A DNA stretch of 64,000 nt from the NCBI RefSeq assembly GCF_003719825.1, contig NZ_RIBS01000004.1, positions 248,001 to 312,000 of the forward strand. Reading direction: 5' to 3'. How positions within the stretch are numbered: position 1 is the stretch's first letter; every line of letters begins with the position of its first letter. The notes beneath the pieces were generated by a model. That model was not told the DNA's origin. It did no database searches and worked only from the letters and a program-made list of their open reading frames with translations. Of this stretch, positions 37,256 through 44,414 are shown in pieces. Both the position numbers and the translations under genes were made by a program. Origin of the DNA: Montanilutibacter psychrotolerans (GTDB lineage: Bacteria > Pseudomonadota > Gammaproteobacteria > Xanthomonadales > Xanthomonadaceae).

Positions 37256-38194
37256 TCAGTGGTGGGCGTCGGACGCCGGACGCGGTGGCGGGGCCTCGCC
37301 GTTGTGTTGCACCACGGACGTCGGCGCTTCGCGCGGGGTGCCCGTGCGCGCGGCCTCGACCTCGGCATGGCGCAGCAGATCGCGCAGGTACCACCGGCCC
37401 TCGCGGCGCTCGGCCAGCACCACCGCGTCGATGGCCTTGTCGCCCAGGGTGTAGGTCAGGCGCAGGCGGGCCTGGTCGCCGTTGTGCTCGATCACCGCCA
37501 CCCTGGCGCTGGCCAACGTCGCGTCGATGTCGAGGCCATAGCGCAGCAGGACCCCGCGCAGGCGCCATGCCAGCGGACCCAGTCTGCCCAGGGTGCGCTC
37601 CATGCCCGCACGGGCGAAAGTGTCGCGGTCCTTGATGCCGGTCGCACGCGCGGCGGTCGCCAGCTGGCCCAACGTGGCCTTGGCCAGCGCCGGATCGCCC
37701 AGCGGCGCCTGCCGGCCCCAGTCGCTCAGCGCCGCGATCAGCTGCACGTAGTGACCGCGTTCTTCGGTGCTGTAGTCGCCCTCGCTGCGCACGTACTGCG
37801 CGGCGAACAGGCCGATGGTCGCCGCCGCCGAACGCAATTCGCCGTCGGCGTGTGCGAACTGGCGGTGGTAGGCGGCCAGCAGGGTTTTCTCGGAATCCTT
37901 CGCCGCCAGCGCGGCGATGGCCGAGGGCAGCCGGTCTTCCAGCGGCAATTCGGTCAGCGGCCAGCTGGTGCGGCCCTCGCTCCAGGCGATGGCAAGCCGG
38001 GCGTGGAGCGCGGGCGGCACCGAATGGCGAGCGAAACCGGCCAGGTCATCGCGGCGCAGGTCGTCGATCAGGCGGGTCAGCGCTTCGGCCGGCGCGGCCG
38101 CGCCGGGCGCCTGGGCCGACGATGCGCCGCCGCCGCAACCGGTCGACGCGGCGGCCAGCAACAGCGCCGCGACGGCGGCATGGAACCGGCGCAT
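37256..38194 (-). CDS. Lipoprotein of unknown function
   Basis: The product has 312 residues from ATG 38194, where a signal sequence leads to the lipobox ASTGC, giving a lipid-anchored Cys followed by GGGASS. The body is mostly alpha-helical with several Arg/Asp/Ala-rich helices, and the C-terminus is Pro/His-rich and probably disordered. The segment VVLAERREGRWYLRDLL resembles the final strand of a cystatin-like or SnoaL-like domain, but I cannot name the family. An upstream in-frame ATG (38275) would put a basic tail before the signal sequence. plsB starts about 120 bases downstream on the same strand. Confidence 0.6.
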   Translation of the reverse strand: MRRFHAAVAALLLAAASTGCGGGASSAQAPGAAAPAEALTRLIDDLRRDDLAGFARHSVPPALHARLAIAWSEGRTSWPLTELPLEDRLPSAIAALAAKDSEKTLLAAYHRQFAHADGELRSAAATIGLFAAQYVRSEGDYSTEERGHYVQLIAALSDWGRQAPLGDPALAKATLGQLATAARATGIKDRDTFARAGMERTLGRLGPLAWRLRGVLLRYGLDIDATLASARVAVIEHNGDQARLRLTYTLGDKAIDAVVLAERREGRWYLRDLLRHAEVEAARTGTPREAPTSVVQHNGEAPPPRPASDAHH

Positions 38195-38390
38195 CGGACG
38201 CGCCGCGACGCCGCGAGTCAGGGCATGGCCCCGGGGCCGGCGATCTTGCGGCGTGTGGTCTTGAAACAGGTGCATTCGGCGCGGCTTCCCCCAGTCGCAA
38301 TGGCCATCTTGGCCGCTGCCGATGCTCGCCGCCAGCCAATCCGGTCGCGGATCGGCACTTGCAGCCGCGCGGCCAGCGCCGAGACCGAGG

Positions 38391-38416
38391 CAAAGAAAAA
38401 GGAGGCCTGGGCCTCC
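38391..38416 (-). terminator. Rho-independent terminator, minus strand
   Basis: Read on the minus strand, ggaggcc and ggcctcc form a 7-base stem with a 2-base loop (or 6 with a 4-base loop) followed by TTTTTCTTTG. This is the most canonical terminator in the window. It would end transcription coming from the acid phosphatase gene or the RNA candidate. Confidence 0.75.
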
Positions 38417-38508
38417 TGAAAACCGGCCGGAGCCGGAGGATTACGAGTTGTGGCGCCCGCAGGTTAGCGCGGCGCCAGAGTTGCCGCAACAGATGCGCTT
38501 ACGCGCAT
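38391..38508 (-). ncRNA. Candidate structured small RNA or leader ending in a terminator
   Basis: The 407-base gap 38195-38601 holds a compact series of potential RNA folds read on the minus strand. First is atgcgc/gcgcat capped by a GTAA (GNRA) loop (38493-38508). A small gttgc/gcaac stem follows (near 38480-38490). Then comes a 10-pair stem with one bulge (tggcgcc.cgc / gcg.ggcgcca, 38451-38477). Finally ggaggcc/ggcctcc runs into a T5 tract (38396-38416). An AT-rich island (attttaaatt, about 38517-38527) lies just upstream and stands out in this GC-rich DNA. A cctcc at 38435-38439 can pair with the first arm of the terminator, so alternative folds exist. No protein frame fits. It could be a free small RNA or the long 3' end of the acid phosphatase mRNA. 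Confidence 0.4.
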
Positions 38509-38601
38509 AACGCATTGATTTTAAATTGCTGAATGGGGCGGGATGCCGGCGTCTATCGTTCCCGACACCCACGCGCGGGTGCCGGGAGGCGGGGCACCGG
38601 G

Positions 38602-39528
38602 TCAGGGCGCCACGTCCAAGGCGTCGCGTTTGGCGGCACGACGCGCCTGGCGGGGCTGCGCGCGGTCGTTGTTGAACAGCGCCGGTTCCCAAGAGCCATA
38701 GGTCGGGTTGGGCAGCATCCACCAGCGCTCGCCGAACCAGTCGCCGTACTCGTCGAGCAAGGCGTTGCGATCGCCGGGCGTGTTGCTGACCACCTGGACG
38801 AAGTCGCCCAGCTGATCGCCGAACTGCATCAGCACCCGGTACTTCTGCCCGGCCAGGCGCCGGCGGCAGTTCTTCTCGCTTCCGTGCTGCTCGCAGCCAT
38901 CCACCACGGTGCCCAGGCCAAGGAACACGTCGTCGCTGGCGACCGGCAGGCCGACGCTGCGCAGGTTGGCCAGCGTGGCCTCGTTGAGGTGCACTGCGCG
39001 GTTGGACACATACAGCACGGTCACGCCCTTGGCGGTGGCGGCCTTGGCGAAGTCGACCACGCCCGGCAACGGCTTGGCCTTCTTCTCGGCGACCCAGGCA
39101 TCCCAGGTCACTTCGTCGTACTCCTTGCCCTGCTGCACCAGGCGCGCCTGGTACGGCGAGTTGTCGAGTACGGTTTCGTCGATGTCCATGATCACCGCCG
39201 GCTTGAGGCCGGTGCTGGCGTTGCCGCGCTCGTCCGGCACCAGCGCATCCCAGTGGGCGGCATTGAGCGCGGCATCGAGGTGGTCGGCGGCGGCGCGGTA
39301 GGTCTGCGTCGTCAGCGCCCGGTACTCGGCCGATCGCTGCACCCAGAGCACGGCGTTGAGATTGTCATCGGCGGCCGTCGCGTCCGGGGTGGCAGTGACG
39401 GCCGCGGTCGCCGGCGGCGTGGCCTCGGTCGCCGGTGCCTTGGTGGCCGGCGCGGTGGGTTTGCAGGCGGCCAGCAACAGCGTGGTGGCCAGCACGGCGG
39501 GCAACGGGGACAGAGCGCGAGGCGACAT
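38602..39528 (-). CDS. HAD-family acid phosphatase lipoprotein (e(P4)-like)
   Basis: The product has 308 residues from ATG 39528, with a signal sequence and lipobox LLAAC. A Thr/Ala/Pro-rich linker (about 24-55) leads to the HAD subfamily IIIB domain. The nucleophile motif is MDIDETVLDNSPYQ, with the conserved DIDET of class C acid phosphatases. YVSNRA is motif II, and later GDQLGDF with FGERWWMLPNPTYGSWEPAL matches lipoprotein e(P4) of Haemophilus. It should dephosphorylate nucleotides or other organic phosphates at the cell surface. A longer start (39579) lacks the signal sequence at the terminus. The next gene upstream, rep, is on the same strand with 195 bases between. Confidence 0.9.
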   Translation of the reverse strand: MSPRALSPLPAVLATTLLLAACKPTAPATKAPATEATPPATAAVTATPDATAADDNLNAVLWVQRSAEYRALTTQTYRAAADHLDAALNAAHWDALVPDERGNASTGLKPAVIMDIDETVLDNSPYQARLVQQGKEYDEVTWDAWVAEKKAKPLPGVVDFAKAATAKGVTVLYVSNRAVHLNEATLANLRSVGLPVASDDVFLGLGTVVDGCEQHGSEKNCRRRLAGQKYRVLMQFGDQLGDFVQVVSNTPGDRNALLDEYGDWFGERWWMLPNPTYGSWEPALFNNDRAQPRQARRAAKRDALDVAP

Positions 39529-39723
39529 GCGCGGTTCCGGATCGAAAGAAGCCGGCGAGTTTAGCCGAGTGCCTTGCAACGCCGTCCGGCGGCCCGCGGG
39601 CGAGGCCCGGGCGTTGCAGCGCGCTCATCGCGCGACGTCGCTTCTGCGACCAGGCCAAGCCCGCGTCGACGCAAGGCGCCGGCGGCATCGCCGGCGCGCC
39701 AGGGGGCGACGTGGTCCGGGCGT

Positions 39724-41703
39724 CTAGCCGTCCAGCAGGGCGCGGATCGCGGCGAAGCCGGCGCTCGCGCGTTCCTGCTTGCGCGCCGCGTCCGCCACCG
39801 GATCGGCGCCGTCGCGTTGGATCTCGGCCGCAGGCAGCTCCTCGAAGAAGCGGCTGGGCTTGAGGCGGATCGTGTCGCCCCATTTCTGCGCCATCTTCGA
39901 GTACGACATCCACAGCTGCTCTTTTGCGCGCGTGATGCCGACGTAGAGCAGGCGGCGCTCCTCGTCCAGCCTGCCTTCGTCGAGGCTGGCCTCGTGCGGC
40001 AGCGTGCCGTCCTCGACGCCGACAATGAACACGTAGCGGAACTCCAGCCCCTTGGCGCCGTGCAGGGACATCAGCCGCACCTGGTTGCCGGCCTCGCCCT
40101 TGTCGGCGTGCGACAGCAGCGCGAGCTGCGCGGCCAGTTCGCCCGGCCCGGAACCCTTGCCGCCGTCGAACCAGTCGGCGAGTTCTTCCAGATTGGCCTT
40201 GCGTCGCTGGAAACCGGCCTCGTCCTTGCACTGCTCGCGGATCGCCTGCAGCAGGCCGCTGCGCTTGCCAAGCTCGCGCACCAGATCGGCCGGGCTGAGC
40301 TTGTTGGCGTCGCTGCGCAGGCCGCGCACGATGTTGTTGAAACCGTCCAGCGCGTTGGCTGCACGGGGTGCCAGCTGCTTGAGCGCGCCCATCTGCTCGG
40401 CCGCGCGCGACATCGGCATGCCGGCCTGCTGGGCAAGCTCGGCAAGCCGCGCCAGCGTGGTCGCGCCGACCTCGCGCTTGGGCGAGGTGACCGCGCGCAG
40501 GAAGGCCGCGTCGTCGTCGGGATTGGCGATCAGGCGCAGCCACGCCAGCGAATCCTTGACCTCGCCGCGTTCGAGGAACGCCGTGCCGCCGGACAGGTGG
40601 TAGGGAACACGCAGCAGCTGCAGCGCCTTCTCGAGCGCGCGGCTCTGGAAATTGCCGCGGAACAGGATGCAGAAGTCGCTCCACGGCGCCTGCTTCGCGC
40701 TGGCGACGAAAGCGATCTCGGCGGCGACCTTCTCGGCTTCGTGCGCGCTGTCGCGGCACTCCCAGATGCGGATGCGCTCGCCGTCGGCCTGGTCGGACCA
40801 GAGCGTCTTGGGATGCTCGTGCGGGTTGTTGGCGATCAGCGCGTTGGCCGCGCGCAGCACGCGGTTCGAGCAGCGGTAGTTCTGCTCGAGCTTGATGATC
40901 TGCAGGGTGGGGTAGTCGCGACCCAGCTCGAGCAGGTTGTCGGGATTGGCGCCGCGCCAGGCGTAGATCGACTGGTCGTCATCGCCCACGCAGGTGAACA
41001 GCCCCTGCGGGCCGGCGATCGCCTTGAGCAGGCGGTACTGCGCGTCGTTGGTGTCCTGGCACTCGTCGACCAGCAGGTAGCCAATGCGCTCGCGCCAGCC
41101 CAGCGCGCACTCTTCGTGGCTTTCGAGGATCTGCACGGGCAGGCGGATCAGGTCGTCGAAGTCGACGGCGTTGAACGTGGTCAGGCGCGCCTGGTAACGC
41201 GCATACAGCGTCGCCGCTTCCATCTCGCGCGTGCTGGTGGCCGCAGCCAGCGCCTGTTCCGGCGACAGGCCGAGGTTCTTCGCTCGCGACACCAGGTTGC
41301 GCATGTCGTCGATCACGTCGGGCTTGCTGCCGGCCGGCAGGAGGTCCTTGATCTGCGCGGCACTGTCGTCGCTGTCGAACACGCTGAAGCCGCGTCGCAG
41401 CCCCGCCTTGGCGTGTTCGATCTGCAGGAACCGCAGGCCCAGCGCGTGGAAGGTGCAGATCGTCAGCCCTTCGGCGGCGTCGCCACGGATGCGCTTGGCG
41501 ACGCGCTCCTTCATTTCCTTTGCCGACTTGTTGGTGAAGGTGATCGCGGCGATGCGGCGCGCGGGCATGCGGCCCGACGCGATCAGGTGCGCAATCTTCT
41601 CGACGATGACGCGCGTCTTGCCGCTTCCGGCGCCAGCGAGCACGAGCAGGGGGCCGTCGGTGGCGAGGACCGCGGCGCGTTGGGGGGGGTTGAGACCGTG
41701 CAT
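39724..41703 (-). CDS. rep: ATP-dependent DNA helicase Rep
   Basis: The product has 659 residues from ATG 41703 (MHGLNPPQRAAV). It is a UvrD/Rep superfamily 1 helicase that removes proteins ahead of replication forks and helps restart. Walker A is GAGSGKT at 24-30, and motif II appears in YLLVDECQDTND. Motif III is GDDDQSIYAWRGA, motif IV LEQNYRCSNRVLRAANALIA, and motif VI is present as YVGITRAKEQLW. The sequence follows Rep rather than UvrD (AITFTNKSAKEMKERV, VLDFDDLI-like NAVDFDDLI). ATG 41724 is possible but adds seven unrelated residues. The gene is divergent from the Sel1-like gene, 72 bases apart. Confidence 0.95.
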   Translation of the reverse strand: MHGLNPPQRAAVLATDGPLLVLAGAGSGKTRVIVEKIAHLIASGRMPARRIAAITFTNKSAKEMKERVAKRIRGDAAEGLTICTFHALGLRFLQIEHAKAGLRRGFSVFDSDDSAAQIKDLLPAGSKPDVIDDMRNLVSRAKNLGLSPEQALAAATSTREMEAATLYARYQARLTTFNAVDFDDLIRLPVQILESHEECALGWRERIGYLLVDECQDTNDAQYRLLKAIAGPQGLFTCVGDDDQSIYAWRGANPDNLLELGRDYPTLQIIKLEQNYRCSNRVLRAANALIANNPHEHPKTLWSDQADGERIRIWECRDSAHEAEKVAAEIAFVASAKQAPWSDFCILFRGNFQSRALEKALQLLRVPYHLSGGTAFLERGEVKDSLAWLRLIANPDDDAAFLRAVTSPKREVGATTLARLAELAQQAGMPMSRAAEQMGALKQLAPRAANALDGFNNIVRGLRSDANKLSPADLVRELGKRSGLLQAIREQCKDEAGFQRRKANLEELADWFDGGKGSGPGELAAQLALLSHADKGEAGNQVRLMSLHGAKGLEFRYVFIVGVEDGTLPHEASLDEGRLDEERRLLYVGITRAKEQLWMSYSKMAQKWGDTIRLKPSRFFEELPAAEIQRDGADPVADAARKQERASAGFAAIRALLDG

Positions 41704-41775
41704 TGAGGCTTCCGTATAGCCCATCAGTCTACCTGTGCACGGCGCCGGAGCCGGCTAGGCTATGCACATTGAACA

Positions 41776-42636
41776 ATGGAATTCGGCAAAAAGCCCATGG
41801 AAATGAATGCGACCACTACCCGTCTGCGACAGGCTCTGCTGCTGACGCTACTGCCGGCGGCGTTGTGGGCCGGCGCGGCACTGGCGGGAGAGGACACCAC
41901 CCCGCCGGACCCGATCGACAACCCGATGCTGATCACCGCCGGCTTCCTTACCCATCACCCCGACATGAAGTACCGGATGCTGGGGATGAAGGCGTACGAG
42001 CAGCAGCGCTACGCCGATGCGATGCGCCTGTTCCGCCGTGCCAGCTACTTCGCCGACAAGCCCTCGCAGGGCATGGTGGCGGAGATGTACTGGAACGGTC
42101 ACGGCGTAGAGCGCGACCCGGCGCTGGCCTACGTCTGGATGGACCTGGCCGCCGAACGCAGCTACGTCGGATTCCTCGGCCTGCGCGAGCGCTACTGGGA
42201 TGCGCTGGATGCCGCGCAGCGCGAGCGCGCGGTGCGTGAAGGCGCGCAGGTGTACGCGCGTTTCGGCGACGCTGCCGCGCAGGTCCGCTACGAACACCAG
42301 TTGCGCATTGGCCGCCGCACGCTCACCGGAAGTCGCACGGGCTTCAATCGCGGTGTGCAGATCGAAGTGCCCGGCCCGCGGGGCAGTCAGACGATCGAGG
42401 GTTCCAAGTTCTTCGATGATCGCTACTGGGATGCCAAGAAGTACTGGGCCTGGCAGGACAAGGTGTGGAAGAACCCGCCGATCGGGCGGGTCGAGGTTGG
42501 CGAGCTCGAGGTGGTGCGTGACGGAGCGCAGGTTCCGGACGTCGATTCGCGGATTCCGCAGACCGCTCCCGAGGTGGATGCGCCGATTCCGGATGTACCC
42601 GACGAGGCGATGCCCGAGCCCTCCGCGACGCGTTGA
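41776..42636 (+). CDS. Exported Sel1-like repeat protein, first of two paralogues
   Basis: The product has up to 286 residues with a signal peptide ending near GAALAG. Starts at 41776, 41797 and 41803 are all possible; none has a convincing ribosome binding site. A helical pair of Sel1/TPR type follows: KAYEQQRYADAMRLFRRASY, then the Sel1-like AEMYWNGHGVERDPALAYVW. The C-terminal third has a GSRTGFNRGVQIEVPG segment and a Pro/Asp-rich acidic tail. It should act in the periplasm, probably as a protein-protein scaffold. The next gene (42812-43588) encodes a clear paralogue with the same layout. Confidence 0.72.
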   Translation: MEFGKKPMEMNATTTRLRQALLLTLLPAALWAGAALAGEDTTPPDPIDNPMLITAGFLTHHPDMKYRMLGMKAYEQQRYADAMRLFRRASYFADKPSQGMVAEMYWNGHGVERDPALAYVWMDLAAERSYVGFLGLRERYWDALDAAQRERAVREGAQVYARFGDAAAQVRYEHQLRIGRRTLTGSRTGFNRGVQIEVPGPRGSQTIEGSKFFDDRYWDAKKYWAWQDKVWKNPPIGRVEVGELEVVRDGAQVPDVDSRIPQTAPEVDAPIPDVPDEAMPEPSATR

Positions 42637-42811
42637 TCGCAGACGGTCGATGCACGGCGCGGCAAATTGGTGCCGTGCCGGCGCCCCGATGGAAAGGCCG
42701 ATCGACGCCAATGGTCGGAACCCTCACGTTGGCGCTTGTTGCGCCGCAGGTGCGGTGCTAAACAGGCCTCGCACGGCACCGGCCGTGCCTTCCACCAGGC
42801 AAGGAGCCGTC

Positions 42812-43588
42812 ATGCGACATCTGCGTACACGCCGTGGAATCACCGCCATTCTGTACGTCGCAGCGTTCGTGCTGGGCACCGCCGATGCCGCCGAACGCCC
42901 GACGCTCAGCGCGATGAGTTTCATGCAGCTCGACGAGGCCGCGACGCTGGCCAAGGGCAAGCCGAACGAGGAGTCCCGGCTGCACGGCCTGAAGGCCTAC
43001 CAGCGCGGCGACACCGAGGACGCGGTGCAGCGCTTCGAACGCGCCGCGTACCACGCCGACAAGCCGGCGCAGCACTACCTCAGCCTGATCCACTGGCACG
43101 GCGCGGGCGTACCGGTCGACCGTGTGCTGGGCTACATCTGGAGCGACCTCGCCGCCGAACGCGGCAGCCAGCGGCTGCTGCGGATCCGCGAGCGCATGTG
43201 GTCCGAACTCTCCGCCGATGAGCAGGCGCAGGTGGCATCGCGTGGCGAGTCGTTCGCACAGCGCTACGGCGACGCCGTCGCGCGGCCGCGCGCCGAGAGC
43301 CGTCTGCGCACCTTCGCACGCGCGATGACCGGCAGCCGGGTCGGCTGGCGCGGGCAGCGACTGGAAACCCGCGCCGGGTCGTCCAGCGGTTCGTTCGACG
43401 GACCGGGCAGCGGCAACCAGCTGTACGCCGTGGCGTCCGCCGACCGCCTGTACGGCGAGCTGGGCGGCCTCAGCGAACTCAATGGCTACTGGGAGCGCGA
43501 AGACCGCATGCTGGAGGGCAGCGTGGAAGCCGGTCCGCTCCGCCCGGTGGCCACGCCGCCTTCGCCGCCCGAGCCGTCGTCGCGCTGA
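42812..43588 (+). CDS. Exported Sel1-like repeat protein, second of two paralogues
   Basis: The product has 258 residues from ATG 42812, which has an excellent ribosome binding site (aaggag, 42801-42806). A signal peptide ends near ADAA. The layout repeats that of the upstream gene: LKAYQRGDTEDAVQRFERAAY, IHWHGAGVPVDRVLGYIWSD, DLAAERGSQRLLRIRERMW, then GSRVGWRGQRLETRAGSSSG and a Trp-rich WEREDRM segment. The pair shares the order of motifs and the DLAAER and RTGSR-type anchors, so they arose by duplication. The function is unknown. A hairpin follows the stop. Confidence 0.72.
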   Translation: MRHLRTRRGITAILYVAAFVLGTADAAERPTLSAMSFMQLDEAATLAKGKPNEESRLHGLKAYQRGDTEDAVQRFERAAYHADKPAQHYLSLIHWHGAGVPVDRVLGYIWSDLAAERGSQRLLRIRERMWSELSADEQAQVASRGESFAQRYGDAVARPRAESRLRTFARAMTGSRVGWRGQRLETRAGSSSGSFDGPGSGNQLYAVASADRLYGELGGLSELNGYWEREDRMLEGSVEAGPLRPVATPPSPPEPSSR

Positions 43589-43620
43589 CTGGCGATCGGT
43601 TCCGCGTCGCCCCGCAACCG

Positions 43621-43640
43621 CCCGTGGCCGACGCCACGGG
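43621..43640 (+). terminator. Hairpin after the second Sel1-like gene
   Basis: A perfect 8-base inverted repeat (cccgtggc / gccacggg) with loop cgac starts 32 bases after the stop. There is no T-tract. Confidence 0.4.
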
Positions 43641-43785
43641 TGTGGAGGGCAGGGCGACGGCGACGGGATCGCGCGTTGGTCGTGCGGTGGCTCGGGCGCC
43701 GCATTCCACGCGCAGCGGCGGGCCGGCACGAGGTTCCATGCCGCGCGGGCAGCAGACCGCGCGTGGCGGCGACTAAAATGCGCGC

Positions 43786-44406
43786 ATGGCCAAGCTCTAC
43801 TTCTACTACTCGGCGATGAACGCCGGAAAGACCACCACCCTGCTGCAGTCCGCGCACAACTACCGCGAACGCGGCATGCGTGTGGCGATACTCACGCCGC
43901 GACTGGACAACCGCGCGGGCAGCGGCACGGTGGCATCGCGGATCGGCTTGCGCGCCGATGCGATCGCGTTCGACCGCGACCAGGACCTGTTCACCCTGGC
44001 GCAGTCGGACATCGTCGCTCATGGGCCGCTGCACTGCCTGCTGGTCGATGAGGCGCAGTTCCTGGGCAAGCCGCAGGTCTGGCAGCTCAGCGAGATCGTC
44101 GATCGCCTGCGTATCCCAGTGCTGTGCTACGGCCTGCGCACCGACTTCCGGGGCGAGTTGTTCGAAGGCAGCCAGTACCTGCTGGCCTGGGCCGACGAGC
44201 TCACGGAGATCAAGACCATCTGCCACACAGGCAGCAAGGCGACGATGACGGTGCGCGTGGACGACAACGGTTACGCGGTGCAGGACGGGCCGCAGGTGGA
44301 AATCGGTGGCAACGAGCGATACGTGTCGGTCAGCCGCGCCGAGTTCAAGAAGATCGTGCGCGGTGAAGGCCGCATCGAGCCGATGCAGCCCTCGCTGGCG
44401 CTTTGA
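43786..44406 (+). CDS. tdk: Thymidine kinase
   Basis: The product has 206 residues, the normal size for the type II (tetrameric) thymidine kinase of thymidine salvage. The P-loop is [14 protein letters not shown] near the N-terminus. The catalytic base lies in LLVDEAQFL, and [20 protein letters not shown] and [12 protein letters not shown] match the family closely. The lasso/zinc domain is altered: family cysteines expected around KTICxCG and SVCRxH read KTICHTGSK and SVSRAEFK, so the structural zinc site is probably lost. The 3' end converges on the kinase gene with only eight bases between stops. Confidence 0.95.
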   Translation: MAKLYFYYSAMNAGKTTTLLQSAHNYRERGMRVAILTPRLDNRAGSGTVASRIGLRADAIAFDRDQDLFTLAQSDIVAHGPLHCLLVDEAQFLGKPQVWQLSEIVDRLRIPVLCYGLRTDFRGELFEGSQYLLAWADELTEIKTICHTGSKATMTVRVDDNGYAVQDGPQVEIGGNERYVSVSRAEFKKIVRGEGRIEPMQPSLAL

Positions 44407-44414
44407 TACCGCGC

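Noticed and set aside
38417-38460. Segment resembling a tRNA-Thr anticodon arm (actcgtaatcc, minus strand).
   Set aside because: No acceptor stem, D arm or T arm can be built around it; it is better explained as part of the hairpin series there.
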